From: Rotaria macrura
Lineage: Eukaryota > Rotifera > Eurotatoria > Philodinida > Philodinidae
Assembly (NCBI GenBank): GCA_900239685.1
Contig: OENT01000559.1
Coordinates: 1 to 64,000, forward strand
Direction: 5' to 3'
DNA: 64,000 nucleotides
Position 1 is the stretch's first letter; the number at the start of each line of letters is the position of its first letter. Positions 22,215 to 35,918 of the stretch are shown here, piece by piece. The translations under genes were made by a program, and so were the position numbers. The notes below the pieces were generated by a model that saw nothing but the letters and a program-made list of their open reading frames with translations, did no database searches and was not told where the DNA came from.

Positions 22215-25200
22215 TATACAATTGTTTATCTATATATTATTCTTCACGGCAGCGACAAACAAACAACTACCGGATGAGTTACGACTTTATCTTGGCTATA
22301 ATAAACAACATATGCAATTGGTACAATATCTGCAGCTACTTCATTATTTCCTTTTCTCTTTTTTTTTGCGCTATTCTATTTCCTAACTTTTCATTCATGT
22401 TAATGTGTACCATAGACAGTAATTAACGGAGAACAGACAAAAACACGGGTAAAAAATGTCCATAAAGTTCGCTTTACTCCCAGTAAAATTTACGATTTGT
22501 TATTATTCAAGAACTTTCTTCATTGGATCAACGATACATTAGTATTCATATGAGAACAATATCCAATATAGAAAGAAGTCTACAATATATTTTTATTGTG
22601 AACTTTAGTAAATGATTAATATCTTGCATCAACGCTAACAAATGTTATAACAAATTCGAAATTATTCATTGCATGAACGACTAAAGCTTTTTGAAGGATA
22701 AACAATAATACGAGCTCATATTGTCATAGAAATGTTTCAGATAGAAAAATTGGAAGTAGTAGTACAAAGTATGGATAAAAATATGAGATATAGGTTTTGC
22801 TAGTTTTTTTGTTTTATTTTACAATTAGAGCAATAAATCACTTGTAAATATCAACAATAATTAGAATTCCCTGTTAAGATTAAAAAACACAGTTCGACGC
22901 AACGTTTTTTATATTTGTTATTTGAATATGAAATATATGTAGACTCCTACTTCGATTATGAAAAAAGAAAATCAATCTATAGAATGAAATTTCTATGATA
23001 GTATTCAAATTTTTATTCAACAAAGTAAATTAAAAACCAATCGATGTAGATATAGATAAATAATAGAATTAGTTCTTTTTTTCAAGTTTATTAATCTTGA
23101 ACATTTGATCGTTTCTTGTGTTCTCTGTTTTTTCATTTTTCCCGCCAGTTCACGATTGCTTCTTTCTTCTAGTAGTTTTGCTTGTTTGAAACTATTTGTT
23201 TGATGGATCACATCTCATTCCAAGAATGTCAATGTGTCACAACGTGATGGATCATGTGTAAAATCCGAATCGATACCGGCATTTAGACAACAAGCATGTC
23301 TATCTGTAGAATTGATGCCCGAGCAATCATCGAGAACTTTATTGGACATAATAATAACGCACAAAATGTAATAATAATTCGAATTTCAAAAACCATTACT
23401 TATATTGCATCCTAGAGTCCGAAATTCTATAAGTTTCGATAAACAGCACGAAAGAAGAAATGTTCGGTATAATGATAAAAACGAAAACAATTACTACGCC
23501 TTCATCTTGATGAATATGAGTAACGTTTCCGCATTATATCCCTATTCATATTATGGCCCCTAATGTCGATACGCATTTTTCCCATTTCATGAAACTAACA
23601 ACATCGCTATCCGCGTAGGCAATAACTGATAATATCTACATAGAAAGAAGCCAAGAAAAAGGAAAAGAACAATACAATACGAGCAAAAGTGCTACTCTGT
23701 TACTTGGTAGAAGCTCGTCCAAAGCAATATGTAAATAAATGATGTGTCATCATTTCAACAGGTTCTCACAGTTTGACTAAGAACGATAGAAAAGTACGAA
23801 AGGCATAGCTTAATGTAAGACACAAGAAATAACATATGAAAATATTCAAATAAATAATAGAGAAAAACAAACAAATTTGTGTGTTACTTTAAAAATATGT
23901 TGAGTTTAATATTGCAATCGTAGGGACATCATCATTAATTAAACAGACACAATTCAAATATATAATTTTCGAGTTGATCAAAGAAAAAATATAACTGAAT
24001 GCTGTTATCAAAAAAAGCTTCTTTGTTTTCCATTATTTTATGAATACAAACAAACCTTGATATCTGTTGTCTATCTGAAGAAATGTGATGATATATATCT
24101 ACTCGCAGTAGTTGATTGCATATACTCTACCATAATAATAATGCTATGATTTTTGTTTGAAGTTTTGTGTATAACTCAAGCTATAAATAGACTGCTCTAT
24201 TCAGATGCAAGAATTTTCTCTTTGCTACTTGTTTTCAAGTATAACATGCATCGATTTCCATTCATACGAACACATCTCTTCGCAATTTATCGTCATTTGA
24301 CATGTGTCATCGATCGAGAAAAACATTTTTTTCCGCAGGTTTTCAAAGAATGCAATCATGTTACCAAGTAGTATTCGATCTTTTTCTTTAAATACCACAA
24401 CGAAATAAAATAAAATTGTCAGTTAATGAAGTTGAAAATTTGTACATACATGATATCATTATCAATATCATATTCTGAATTTATGATGATCTTTCAAAGT
24501 TCATTAATTAGTGTAATTTCAATGTTCAAAAATTTCATCTGATGATAATATTAAGAAACTGAAAATTTGTAGAGCTTTCATAAGATTATCTATTACGAAC
24601 GAACAAAGAAAATCATCTAAAATTGAGTGTAATGATAAAAAAATTGAACTGCTTTGCATCAGAAACTTTCAAAATTTTCTCTCTCATTAAAACAAATAAA
24701 ATTCTGATCTATCTTTTAGCATAGTTTTAATCTGGTAGCAACAAGAGAAGAAAAAACATCAATGCTTGAACTTTTTCAACATCTAGGACAACTCATTTTT
24801 TATATCCTCAGGCATAGTTGAATATTGATATAGACTTATGGCTGAAACTATTCTACTTAAAGTTCATAAAAAACTAACTTATTCGATTTAATTATGTTCT
24901 ATGTTGAGTGCGGTCAAATTTTTGATGGTATGCAATTTTTTAGAGCAATAATAATCCGTTCAATTAATTGAACCATGAAAATCAATTTCTTCTCATGTAT
25001 CATGATTGGAATTGACAATGCACAAAATGTCGAGAGAAGATTAGTTTCTTATTATTGTAGAGTTTCATAGTGAATGACTTGATCTTTATGTCGATATGAA
25101 CTATTTCTGCACCAGATGAATTCATAATAAGATTGTCAAAGAAATATTTGGATGAATGCGTATGATAGAACATGAAATAGTATTTACAATATGAACGAGA

Positions 25201-26794
25201 GAGAGAGAGCGAGAATGTCTACAATTATTGAAGTAAGTTAATATAAAATGAAGAATATTTCTGAAAATCTTCTCCTTAGCAACCAAAAAAAAACAGTTAA
25301 AATATTAGTCGTGATTTGAATAGGAATCTACATGAGATGACTGTTGGAATCATCAATTCACAACAAATAAAAGACATGAAGATGTCATTTGGAAGACAGT
25401 GTTTTCTTCGTACTGCTGCTACTGACAAAGGGCTAAGAGAGTCGATGTCTTTGTAAAGCTTATGATGCCTATTCGTTCACTCATACTCATCGTGAATTTT
25501 GATCAAATACTGAATCTTGTAACTGTCTAATTACTACTGATAATTATTTAATAAATGCAGACTTTGAGATTCCATTCGATATTTACAGTTTATAAACGTC
25601 ATGAAATTTTCATGTTGACAATATTTTATCATACATTTCTCTTTTTTGAAAATTTAATATAGCAACATGGTTTGTGAAGAACAATAATGCGAATATGATA
25701 TAGTACAAGACTGTTTGCTATACGAACAAGGTATTTTGTATGTGGTAGAGAACGCAAGTCGAACTTTGTAGAACTTTTCTTTGATAAAATATAGAATTTA
25801 ATCTGCGTATTCACGTAATTTTTAAGCAGAACACCCAATCAAAAGTGAGGTCTTTCTTTTCCTTTTGGAATAAAACAAAAAAACGCATATGATAACGAGT
25901 GTTACGCATAGTCATCAGGGTCTATTTTATCTTTAGATGCAACGATGACTGTTCTCGAAAATATACAAGTTCTTTTGGTCTACTAATGTCTGAATTATTT
26001 CAATTTTTATTTTTATTTTTAAAATGCTTTCTTATCTGTATTTAAACTTTCACTACTCACTTAACTATGCATCTAGTAACATACTTACGAGTGTTGCTGG
26101 CAATCATAAACATTCAAATTTTGACCTACGGATATAGACATAAATCAATGCCTTGGCACATATGATTCAAAATGTTTTCGATAAATTTAAAATCAAACAA
26201 ATGCATAAGCAATGGTACAGTACGTGTTCACTAGAAACAAGACTGTAAGAGAACGGTCTAACTACTGTTTTTGATCGTGAAAACTCTTTTAAAAGTTCAA
26301 TATCTATTTAATGTATCATCAATATTGAAAATCTTCAGCAGCAACTTGGTCTGGATATTGATATCGTATAGGCTATTGGTTAACAGTTTTATTCGTCGAA
26401 ATTGAAGATCGTGTTATCGTAGATTGTCATCGTACAAAAATGAACTAGTTAAAAGAACAACTCCAAACTATTTCATAACTTCTTTGATTCAGAAAACAAT
26501 TTGAATATATATTATAAATTAGGAATAACTTTAGAAAAAGTTGTGTTACTAAAACTAATTCTTGTTATCGAAAAGAATCCACAATCCTACCCAGGCCACT
26601 TTTCTATATTTTATTAACGATGATTCACACAAATCAAGATAAAAAATGTCATAATGTACTGTTTTCTTTACATAGACTTTAACCATGAACCAATATAAGC
26701 TGTGCTACGCATACATTTAAAAATCAATACTTCTTTTTTTAGAATTTAGTTAACGTTCATCAATTTTGAAACTTAGATTAGACATTGGATATAA
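22215..26794. other. Long intergenic stretch, no supported gene
   Basis: About 4.6 kb of A+T-rich sequence. A minus-strand frame at 23017-23211 has a lysine- and glutamate-rich, protein-like first ~45 residues but no recognisable domain or convincing splice partner. A short GA run lies at about 25198-25213. No RNA gene or transposon was recognised. Confidence 0.4.
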
Positions 26795-27937
26795 ATGAGT
26801 TCCAATACTACGCCTTACGACCCTGCAGTCGGTAGGATTTTCGATTGTTATCCATTCGTTTAAAATGATCAAAAATTTCTTATAGATCCTCTTAATCCCT
26901 TTGGTTATCTACCGAATCTTAACTTAGCAATGGCATCAACAGCTATCTACGGTCTAGTTACGATATTACTAACGATGCTTTCGGTTCACTATCGAACATG
27001 GTATTTCTTGGTTATGACAATTTCAGGTATAGCAGAAGTAGTTGGATATTCCTATCGATGGACATTAGCCAATAATCCTGATCAAAGGACACCGTATGTA
27101 TTAACGTAAAGTGACTAGAAAGTTTATAAGAAATATTATAGCTATGCTATATAAATAGTATTACACTCTTAACGAAAACAGTTAATATTTTAATTCTAAA
27201 TTCAAGTGTAAAGTATGCTAGTGAAGAACTTCGGTAGTAGTCATTCAACTTGAATGTTTTGTTTTTCTCAAAAGATTTTAGCTTGATAAATAGATTTAAA
27301 AGACTATTTGTTGTTTTTCTCTCTTAGCTATATCATTATGTATTGTTGCATTGTTTTGGCTCCGGTTGGTCTTGCTTTAGCCAACTATTTGCTCGTTGGC
27401 CGTCTCATAAGATTCGTCGGCCGTCAATACTCAATAGTGAATCCGAAATTTGTTGAGTTTGGATTCATTACGTCAGACATTCTATCGATCGGTGTTCAAT
27501 CAGCAGGTGCAGGACTCATCACTAGTGGTAATATGGAAAATTTAACAACTGGTAGTAATGTATTGATTGGAGGATTAGGAATTAATTTAGTTAGTTTCTG
27601 TTTTTTTGCTGTTGTTACGCTGCATCTACATTGGTCGATATATCGACGTAAATCTGATTTCACTGGAAAAGAACGATGGATAAATATGTTCTATGCATTA
27701 TATCTTAGTATGATTCTATTGATAATTCGTTCGATTTACCGCATTGTAGAATTCGCCATGGGTTTTCGGGGTTATCTTGCCATACACGAAGTTTACTTTT
27801 ATGTTTTTGAATGTTTACTTATTATATTTGCATTCGCTCTTTTTCTACCATTGCACCCTGGCATCTGGATGCCAGTTGAAGATAAAGAACAACTCATCAA
27901 GGAATCTAATACTAATGTCGTAGACATCGTTGAATAG
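26795..27937 (+). CDS. RTA1-like lipid-translocating membrane protein
   Basis: Three exons (26795-26831, 26886-27093, 27328-27937) join in frame to 284 residues with about seven hydrophobic helices. Motifs match the RTA1/RTM1/PUG1/RSB1 family: GYSYR at 66-70, QSAGAG at 139-144, the long motif around IRSIYRIVEF at 215-224, and HEVYFYVFE at 235-243. In fungi these proteins sit in the plasma or vacuolar membrane and are linked to sphingoid-base export, haem handling and resistance to amphipathic toxins. The family is essentially fungal, so its presence between typical animal genes points to horizontal transfer. Two short introns with GT/AG ends suggest it has been adapted to the host. The N-terminal DPLNPFGYLPN segment is typical of the family. 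AATAAA at 28036-28041 is the likely polyadenylation signal. Confidence 0.88.
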
Positions 27938-28035
27938 CAATAATCGATACTGACAAGTGCCAGCGAGGTGTGATAGCTGCAACTAATAGTTCGAATGACG
28001 CTACAGAACCTATTCATTGAATCCATTAATTAATC

Positions 28036-28041
28036 AATAAA
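28036..28041 (+). promoter_or_regulatory. Polyadenylation signal of RTA1-like gene
   Basis: AATAAA about 100 bp after the stop codon of the RTA1-like gene, followed by A/T-rich sequence; position and strand fit. Confidence 0.5.
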
Positions 28042-31000
28042 AGAAAATCGAACTACGCCACTGTTTGATTCGTAATTATTTAGCTGAATATATTTTTAAT
28101 TGTTTGGTTTTTTGTAAATAAAGAAAAAACAATCAATGCTTTAATTTTTTTGTTGTCATAGTTCTTTCTTGATTCATCATTCTTACTAATGATGTAATCT
28201 TGAAAACTAAGTTTCAATACGTACGATTGACATTACTTCATCGTCTAACCTATTCAACCAGATTGTATCTTGGTGTCATCTATCAATGTAGTATAATCGT
28301 AGATTAATCAAGAAGTAAATATGTACGTATGTATGTAAGTTAGATGAAGCCAATGTTATCGGTTGGTCGCTTGCGTTTTTAAAAATCAAATATTAGTGTG
28401 TCTTGTCTTGCTATTATTCAGGTAATCTTACTTAGTCAATAGATTTATCGTACAATATATTTTTAACGTTAGCGGCAATGCAGAGTTCTGAGAGTTACAC
28501 TATTGGATCAATCAGTTTGTTTAGCTAATCAATTTTTGAATGAACATTTTTTCCCTCATGCTATGACTGTATTGCAAGGTCAAATTTACATACATTCTTG
28601 TTTTTCGTTGTAAGTACTATTTATTTTCGATATCAAAATATTCATCATTTCGTTAACAAGCTTATTTGATATCGTTTTCAGCCATTCATTTGTAAAGTCT
28701 TTATATTTTGGTTGTCTTTCTATACTTTATATTCGTATTTCTTCTCAGAACCAAGAATAGTGTCTTGTTTCTCAAAATTGAAATCTGATAAGCATTGTAA
28801 CTAGAAAGTTACATACATGCTAAGCCATAGATTTGTTCGAGATCACATTACCAGAATTTTTAATCAGTTGGAATGTTGTCAATAGACACACCCCGCTAGG
28901 TGTAAAACTAGATAACAATGGCTTATTGAGAGTTCAAGCAACAAGCAATAGAAAAATATAATGAAAGTCATGCGACAGAAGGAACAGATATTATTGACGT
29001 TCATGAAATTCCTCGAGCCAAGCGAATACTCTTGATATCAGCAAAAGATTGGAACATCTTTGAAACTGAAGCCACTTAAGTATTTCTTTGGTTTTATTTT
29101 ATCAACCACGCTGAATGAATTCCAATCAGTCAAGTAAGCTCGAGTACACTCAAAACATGAAATATGCCTAAGACAAACGAGATTCAAGTCGATCAACTAC
29201 TCATTATTTCAAACACTGTATGAACCTGACATCTCAAATATGCTTGATTCTGTAACATCTAAATACATTTTAAGTTCAATGTACATTTTAATACTCAATA
29301 TTTACGAATTCAATCTATGTACTAAGTTAGACTAGTAAACTCTAGTCTTCTATCAATAAAAAGTAGAATTTTGTAGTGTTTTCAACTTCTGAAGTGCATA
29401 TTTCTCGTATGCAATGTAATAGCCGGTTCAGAATTTTCAAATAATTATCAGTCATAATTAATTTAGCATATTGAAGATTCTTGTGATGATCAACTACAGT
29501 AGTCACCGTTTTTTTTTACTTCATAAAAAGAAATTTCTAACCATACAAATACTAAGTGAAAATCACATGCCTTGCGTAGTTGTACATAGCAACTTCAAAC
29601 GCTTGCAGTTTCTCTCTACTACTAGTTTATTCTCCATCCAGATTGGCTCCACCACTAAAACCTACATGGTTTGTAAAGCATTTTCATAATAAACGTTTTC
29701 TCCAAATTCATTTATGAAATATTAGCTAATTGCATGATTTGTCGTATGTGACCCAATGTCATAAATAAACAAATTAATAGATTCATACAAAAATAACGCT
29801 AATTCAATAAATCCATAGCTTGAGTACATCACAATGAGTCTTCTTCAAGATCGAATACTATAGTGTGTCATACAAATCAGCACACATGTAATCTCTGTTT
29901 CAAATTCTGATTAATCGATGTATGCGTTCAACTCAACAAAGTCATAGGAAACCAGCTACATTTTACAGTACTACTTAGTTAAATATAGAGCATTGAAAAA
30001 TTGTATTTGTTTTTCTATGAAATCAAGCATTCATTGTAAAATCAAAAATCAATTGCCAATAGAATCCTAGATTAAATTCTATTCATCTCTCGATTTTGCA
30101 ACTGAATTACTTCGACAGGAATTTCTGAAAAATTAACAAACACTTGTTTTTAGATTACAGAAGAGAGTTTACAGCTCAGTCGCTCATAATTCTCACTTAT
30201 AGATAAAAGATTTTCGAACAAATTTTGAAATTATTGAAATTCTTAATACGTTCTCGTAATATTTTATAAGCATTGGAACAAACGATCATTCATCATACTT
30301 TTGCCGAACAATGAGATTTCTTTTAACGATCATGTTGAATATTTTTAGCGAAGGCTGTATAAAATACGGCAATCTATCGTCTTTTAATAAACTCTGTAGC
30401 CTATTCAATTGTTCTCCTAGAAATTAATATTCGCGTTGTCCTTTTTCACATGAAATTTAACTTGGATGGCTTTTCTTAAATCGCACTTTTGCAATTCATT
30501 AAAGAAATTTTCCATATGCGCTAGTTTTAACTTGTATATAATTCTGTACGAACTATTTTTAATGAGCTCACAGGTATTTTCTAAAAGTGTTTCATCGTGA
30601 ATTTTCTGTACTAAACAAATAATTGAAAAGATCAACATAGATTTTTGTTTTATCGTAAAAATATTTTTTACTTTTATTGTCAAAATTATTCATAGGAAGA
30701 ATAATTTTATCAGAATCAAAAGGAGAAATAGTTGGTAGATTGTCATACTTTGCATGACGATATGTTTCGTAGAATAAATACGACAGGTGAAGAAGATGAC
30801 GTTAAATGTCATGATATCGATCAATTTGAGGTTGTCTAAATAAATTTTAGTGTTCCATACCTGATTCTGTTGAACGGCAGGTGATTTTATATTGAAAGAA
30901 ATTCAACCAAATACACAGCAAAAACGACGTTATAAGAGAAAGGAGGCACCAAGAGACATGTCAAAGTAGTCACGAAGAACTAAAAGAAATTCAATGAGTT

Positions 31001-33049
31001 CATTTTTCGTCGACCTTCCGACGTCTCTTCGATTTCTGATAGGCAAAAGCAATTCGAAAAATGATTTTACTCATAGCTCTACATGTTCTTAGCTATGATC
31101 AGCGTCATAAGAAGAGATATAACATGTTTCCTCTTAAAATCCTCTTCAATTATCGTTCATACACACTAAAATAAACCATGTTGCACTGATGCGCCACTAA
31201 AAATGGTATCATCAAGTCTAAAGCGATCATGTGCCGTGCTATGTTTATCGCGTGATCTCCTTGGTAACTAGTCGTTCATTGTGGGGCTTCATCTATATAT
31301 CTAAATATAGTCTACTCATTTGACATATATTTCTCGACTAATAATCGATAGTGACGGAAATGTCTCAGAGCATTCTAACCGACATCACACCAAATTGAAA
31401 TGGCTAGATCTGAAAGTCTGAATGTAGTGATTTTGCCAAATAGGTATTACATCTTCAAATTGAACTGAAAAAGATGTCATCATTAACTTCTGAGATGAGA
31501 AGAGAAAATGCGCATAATATTAGATTTGAATCCTGTTTCAAGGATTTGTGGTACTATGCATTGCTAAGACCAGCGCATTGCAGGTTACTGAGTATATTAC
31601 CCTATTAGTTTGGGATTATCAGATTTAAGCCGATGAAAAATCTGTTTTGTTCGACTTCCGAATCGAAAATTTGACAGCATGATAGTATACAGAAAATTAG
31701 AATAGTGAGAGGCACGTTATCTTTTGTACAGATAAAACTAAGCCTAACTTGGAGAAAGTATAATCATGGAGCAAAAATAATTCGTCTTGAAATTGTAAAC
31801 GATCTAAAGCCGTTGAAAATTATCGACAATTGATCATGTAGACAAGTGTAGTTTGAATGCGTTTCCTATTTTGAAGTTGCTCTATTTATAATTAGTCGGC
31901 TTTGTTACTATTATCGTATCTAGTGATAGTCTTCAAATAAGAAAAATTTTAGATCGAAAATTTAACATCAGGATTTTTTTAAATCGACTGCACTCTCAGA
32001 GACAACTTATGAGAATGAAAATATCAAACATTTAAAAACTTGAACTGATCTGAACAAGAGCCCACTGATTTATATAGGCTTTTTACTGAAAAACTATGTA
32101 TTATCTACAAGAGACATTTGTTTAAAGCTGACAGGAGTATCTAAATAAGTTTTCATATCAGTTGCCATCATCATAAATAGTTGCACATATGTATTTGTGC
32201 GGCAACGAAATCGTTACGTGATGTGACCAAAAACTTGTGATACTACGTAATTCAAACTTCCAGAAAACGTTTTCTCTAGTTTACTATTAGATATTTAACA
32301 GAAAAGAATTAGATCATAGAACATTTTCACCTATCATGAATCGATGCAAAAGAGAAAACCTTGATTTTTTACAATGGTTATACGAGAGAAAACAAATCCA
32401 ATTCGTACACATCCACAGATAAACTTGGAACCTTCAGGATCATGATGAAATAGTACTTGTCATAAATGTTCTATTTGAACTTTATCTTGAACAACGAGTC
32501 GGAAAAACTTTTCTTTTTAGTATAATGTGAAAAACAGATGGTTGAGACGTACTGTGACATATCGGTCGAAAAGAAAGTGTCATCTTGCACTTTTCTTGGC
32601 TAATTACACTGCAAGCTGACCTTTGTTGTCGATATGTATTGGAAACGCTGTACTGATTTTGTAATCATACAATGATTTATCACTGAAAGAAAAAAAGTGT
32701 AGCATTCTGCGATGGTATGACAACTAACGACAGAAATTCTATTGGATATAGAACATGTCAGTATTATACCTAGGAAAGTTTCATTTTGCAAATCAAAACA
32801 AATTTAAGCTATTAGATGATTACTCTTGAAATGCTACAATTAAGATATTATCTGATATGTTACTTTGATTGAATTTTTCAAGAAAATTAGATGACACTAG
32901 TTTTATTTATATTTTTCTTAGATAATGAAATATTTTGAGAATCATTGTAAAATATGTCGGATTTCGATTATTACAATATTTGAATGTTTATTTAGATTTA
33001 AAAATGAAACACCTATAAATTATTATTCATTGTATAAAATTCGATTTCG
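28042..33049. other. Gene-poor stretch with decayed coding scraps
   Basis: About 5 kb without an intact gene. Protein-like but interrupted translations appear near 28485-28612 (plus strand) and 28918-29079 (plus strand, separate entry). A minus-strand frame at 30417-30683 is leucine-, lysine- and asparagine-rich without a known domain. The rest is A+T-rich and featureless to me. Confidence 0.4.
28918..29079 (+). pseudogene. Possible gene fragment with internal stop
   Basis: One frame reads 53 codons with a stop at codon 4 and otherwise good protein character: EFKQQAIEKYNESHATEG, then IIDVHEIPRAKRILLISAKD, ending at TAA 29077. Acidic and basic residues are balanced and codon composition resembles real exons in the window. 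I do not recognise the family and see no joining exons, so it is listed as a decayed fragment. Confidence 0.25.
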
Positions 33050-33976
33050 ATGTTGATTTTATTCAAAGTTATGTTCCACTTTATTTGTTCCATTGGTCGT
33101 TTCTTCCGTAAAATATTTCAATTTATTGTTGGAAGACGTCATGAAGAACTGGCATCATCTATATCGAAGACTGAACCTGTAACTCTCGAACATATTCGAA
33201 TTATAGGAGAAATGGAAAATGATATCAGTCGTCCTTATCAATCATTTGCCACAGCTCCGAAAGTAAATCATTCAGTAGTTGTATAACATTGGTGATTGCT
33301 GTTTTTCGTATCGATTAGATACCACAACCAGAATGGAATTCTTGGGGTGCTGAAGATATATTTCGTCAAAAGCAAAATTTAAATAACTCACCAGGGGCTA
33401 ATAGCAACGAAGAACATATCGATTATTTCAGTGATATTGCAGCAACTATTAGAAAAACGCCTAAAGTATTGATTGACAAGCATTACATTTCTGAAAACTA
33501 TTTTTACAAATCATATTTAGATTGTACTAAAAAAACGTATGAATGATAATGGTGATCATATGAGTTTAGACGATCAACGTCAAAACCGATTGCAGATGAC
33601 CAATGATGAACTAATTAATTTTGTAAGTACATAAATTGATTTTATTGCGTATAAATATGGGTTTGTCATCGATCTTCTTTTTTTGTTTCAAGCAACCCGG
33701 TCTCAATGAATGGCAGGAAGCTGATGGAAATTCTTTGACGACAGAACATGGTGTCTGGAACGACAATGAAGATTTTAATGAACTTTCACTGGAAGCAAAC
33801 GAAGCTATACGAGGTGAGAACATAAAGTAACTTAAATGAAATTCTATATCTTTACTTAATATGAAATAGAAACTCGTCGTATTGAACGTGAAAGAAAAAT
33901 ACGTGAACATCAACAACGGAAGCTTGAAAAAGAAGCATCAAGAACATTAACACATAAACGTGATGATTTATCATAA
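33050..33976 (+). CDS. EBAG9: EBAG9/RCAS1-like Golgi membrane protein
   Basis: Five exons (33050-33262, 33319-33465, 33521-33622, 33693-33813, 33870-33976) join in frame to 229 residues (human EBAG9 is 213). An N-terminal hydrophobic stretch with aromatic and cysteine residues (about 1-27) resembles the membrane anchor, followed by a basic GRR cluster. Conserved core motifs are WNSWGAED, DYFSDIAATIRKTPK and the LNEWQEAD/GVWNDNEDF block. A charged C-terminal coiled coil (RRIERERKIREHQQRK and on) ends the protein. In vertebrates EBAG9 is a palmitoylated Golgi protein that binds Snapin, modulates regulated secretion and alters O-glycan display. Splicing, motif order and length make this an ordinary vertically inherited orthologue. 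AATAAA follows at 34094. Confidence 0.9.
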
Positions 33977-34093
33977 TTCTTTTCCTTTTTCTTTCTTTTT
34001 TATTCATTGTATTTACTATTCTATGTTGATTGTTAAATATAAGAATCTCAGAAACTAAATATTTATCTTCCCTAAGGATTGAATTTCAAAAGA

Positions 34094-34099
34094 AATAAA
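34094..34099 (+). promoter_or_regulatory. Polyadenylation signal of EBAG9
   Basis: AATAAA about 118 bp downstream of the EBAG9 stop codon, on the same strand. Confidence 0.5.
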
Positions 34100-35918
34100 C
34101 TTATTAAAATTCATATATCATGGTACGTATGTGCTCATTCTTTCAACTATTTGCTTCTTTTCCCTCTTTTATAGTATCAATTTAATTATTCTATGGATTT
34201 ATCTCTATTCGGTAGCTTCTAATGTAACCGCATGTATGGGTACAATAGCATCCGATAGAATAATAACGAATTCATAGTTGAGCTCGATCGGCAATCACTA
34301 TAAAAGCAACCACCAACAGCGGTTTCATGCTCTTTTCTTCTTCTATGCTCGTGCGATGTAATGTGCAAGCGTCGTGTTCAAGTAGTCTTTTATAAGAATC
34401 GTCTGTCTATTACTGCAGAGCCTAGCACATTACTTGATACTCCTAGTCCTAACCAATAAATCGATAGAACACAAGAATATTTTTGATTGCTTCGCTAGTA
34501 AAAGAAAGACAGATTACGTTCCGCTGTTTCCCTCTTTCTTCTCTCGCTCTCTCTGTGGTGCTCTCGATCTCTATCTTTCTCTATTTCATTTCTTTTCCTT
34601 ATAAGATAAAACAGCACGCGCGTTTTCTATACGAAAGCAGCACTTTTTTTTATTAGAAATATATAATAAAGTCTTGTTTATTTGCACATATATTACATCT
34701 TATGTGTATATTTATATTTAATATATAACTCTAGAAAACATCTATACAAGGATTTTTTATGGATTGACAGATAGACAAACAAAGATAATCTTTTCGAACG
34801 CAACGAGCAAATCATTTTTATCTCCTAGAATAACATTAGTGCTCATTGAGTAAGTACATCTTAATTGAAATGTTTGAATAAAAAACTAGGCATCTTGTCT
34901 TCTTTTTTCTGCGTACTCAATCAAAATCATTTGCATAATCCAAGATCTCGAGTGAAGAAGAGAAGAAAAAAGAGAAGCATAATTATCATTCGATTGAAGT
35001 ATACCGCTATTAGTTATAGTAAAGAAAAAATTCCTGATGACTAACGGAAAAAAATGTTTGATATGTGTAATAATGTATGTGCTTGTGTCCGATCAAGTCA
35101 AGTATTTCTTATATGTCGGTGCTTGATAGAAAAAAAAAATTACATACTGTTTCACGGAGTTACATATTGAAGTATTCAAGTTTTTATACTATTAAATAAG
35201 CTAGTTTATTTCGCGTTTCCGTTTCTCTTTCGCTGTCTCTCTTTCTTTTATCGGCTCACCACGGATTTTTGCATGGTGTATAATTGAAGAGGCTTTTAAA
35301 TAAAAGAGGTAAGTAACCGGATTAGACCTTTATCAATGCTTCCATTATAATGTAATTAACAAATCAAATATGGAAGTGTCTAATTTTAATTGTCAGATGT
35401 TGTTGCTTTTTTTCCAAACGTAGGACAACGTGGTAAAAGGCAACATTGTAGTAGAACTCAATATTAATTTGCGTTTTTGCCCTTCTTTCACCATTTATAA
35501 TAATAGCTGATGCAGGCTTAGTATGCCGTTTTTTTCCCCTATTTTAATCTTCATTTAGGCGTCAACCGTTGGTTAGAATACTATTGACGAACTATTTCAG
35601 AGTTATCGATTCTTAGACCTTCCTTCTTTTTCTTATTCTACTTCTTAACGATAAAAACTACTAGAGTCGTCTAGGTTTTAGTTACACTTGCTTGCTCAAT
35701 CACGAATACGAAGAAAAACAACATTTGCCTAGAGTGAGTGAATCATCAAATGAAAGAGAAAAAACCCAGCCATTCGTTTCTTTTCTTTTTGCATACATAC
35801 TTGCATATGGTGGGGTATGAAATATTGTTCCGTTTTTTACATATCGAACATAGGTAGTAGCGGTGCAGTGTGAAATTAAGAAAACGAAGTACAACATAGG
35901 TATACAGTCTAATAATAG
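34100..35918. other. Intergenic, pyrimidine-rich upstream of stomatin
   Basis: About 1.8 kb between EBAG9 and stomatin. It holds CT-rich runs at about 34525-34585 and 35220-35250, A/T homopolymers, and a TA-rich patch around 34680-34730. No open frame with protein character; the last few hundred bases should contain the stomatin promoter and 5' untranslated region. Confidence 0.4.

Noticed and set aside
23017-23211. Minus-strand 64-codon frame, Lys/Glu-rich
   Set aside because: First part looks exon-like but no upstream exon or family could be identified; left unsupported.
30417-30683. Minus-strand 88-codon frame
   Set aside because: Moderate protein character, but no recognised domain, and rich in AT-driven residues (Lys, Asn, Ile, Phe).
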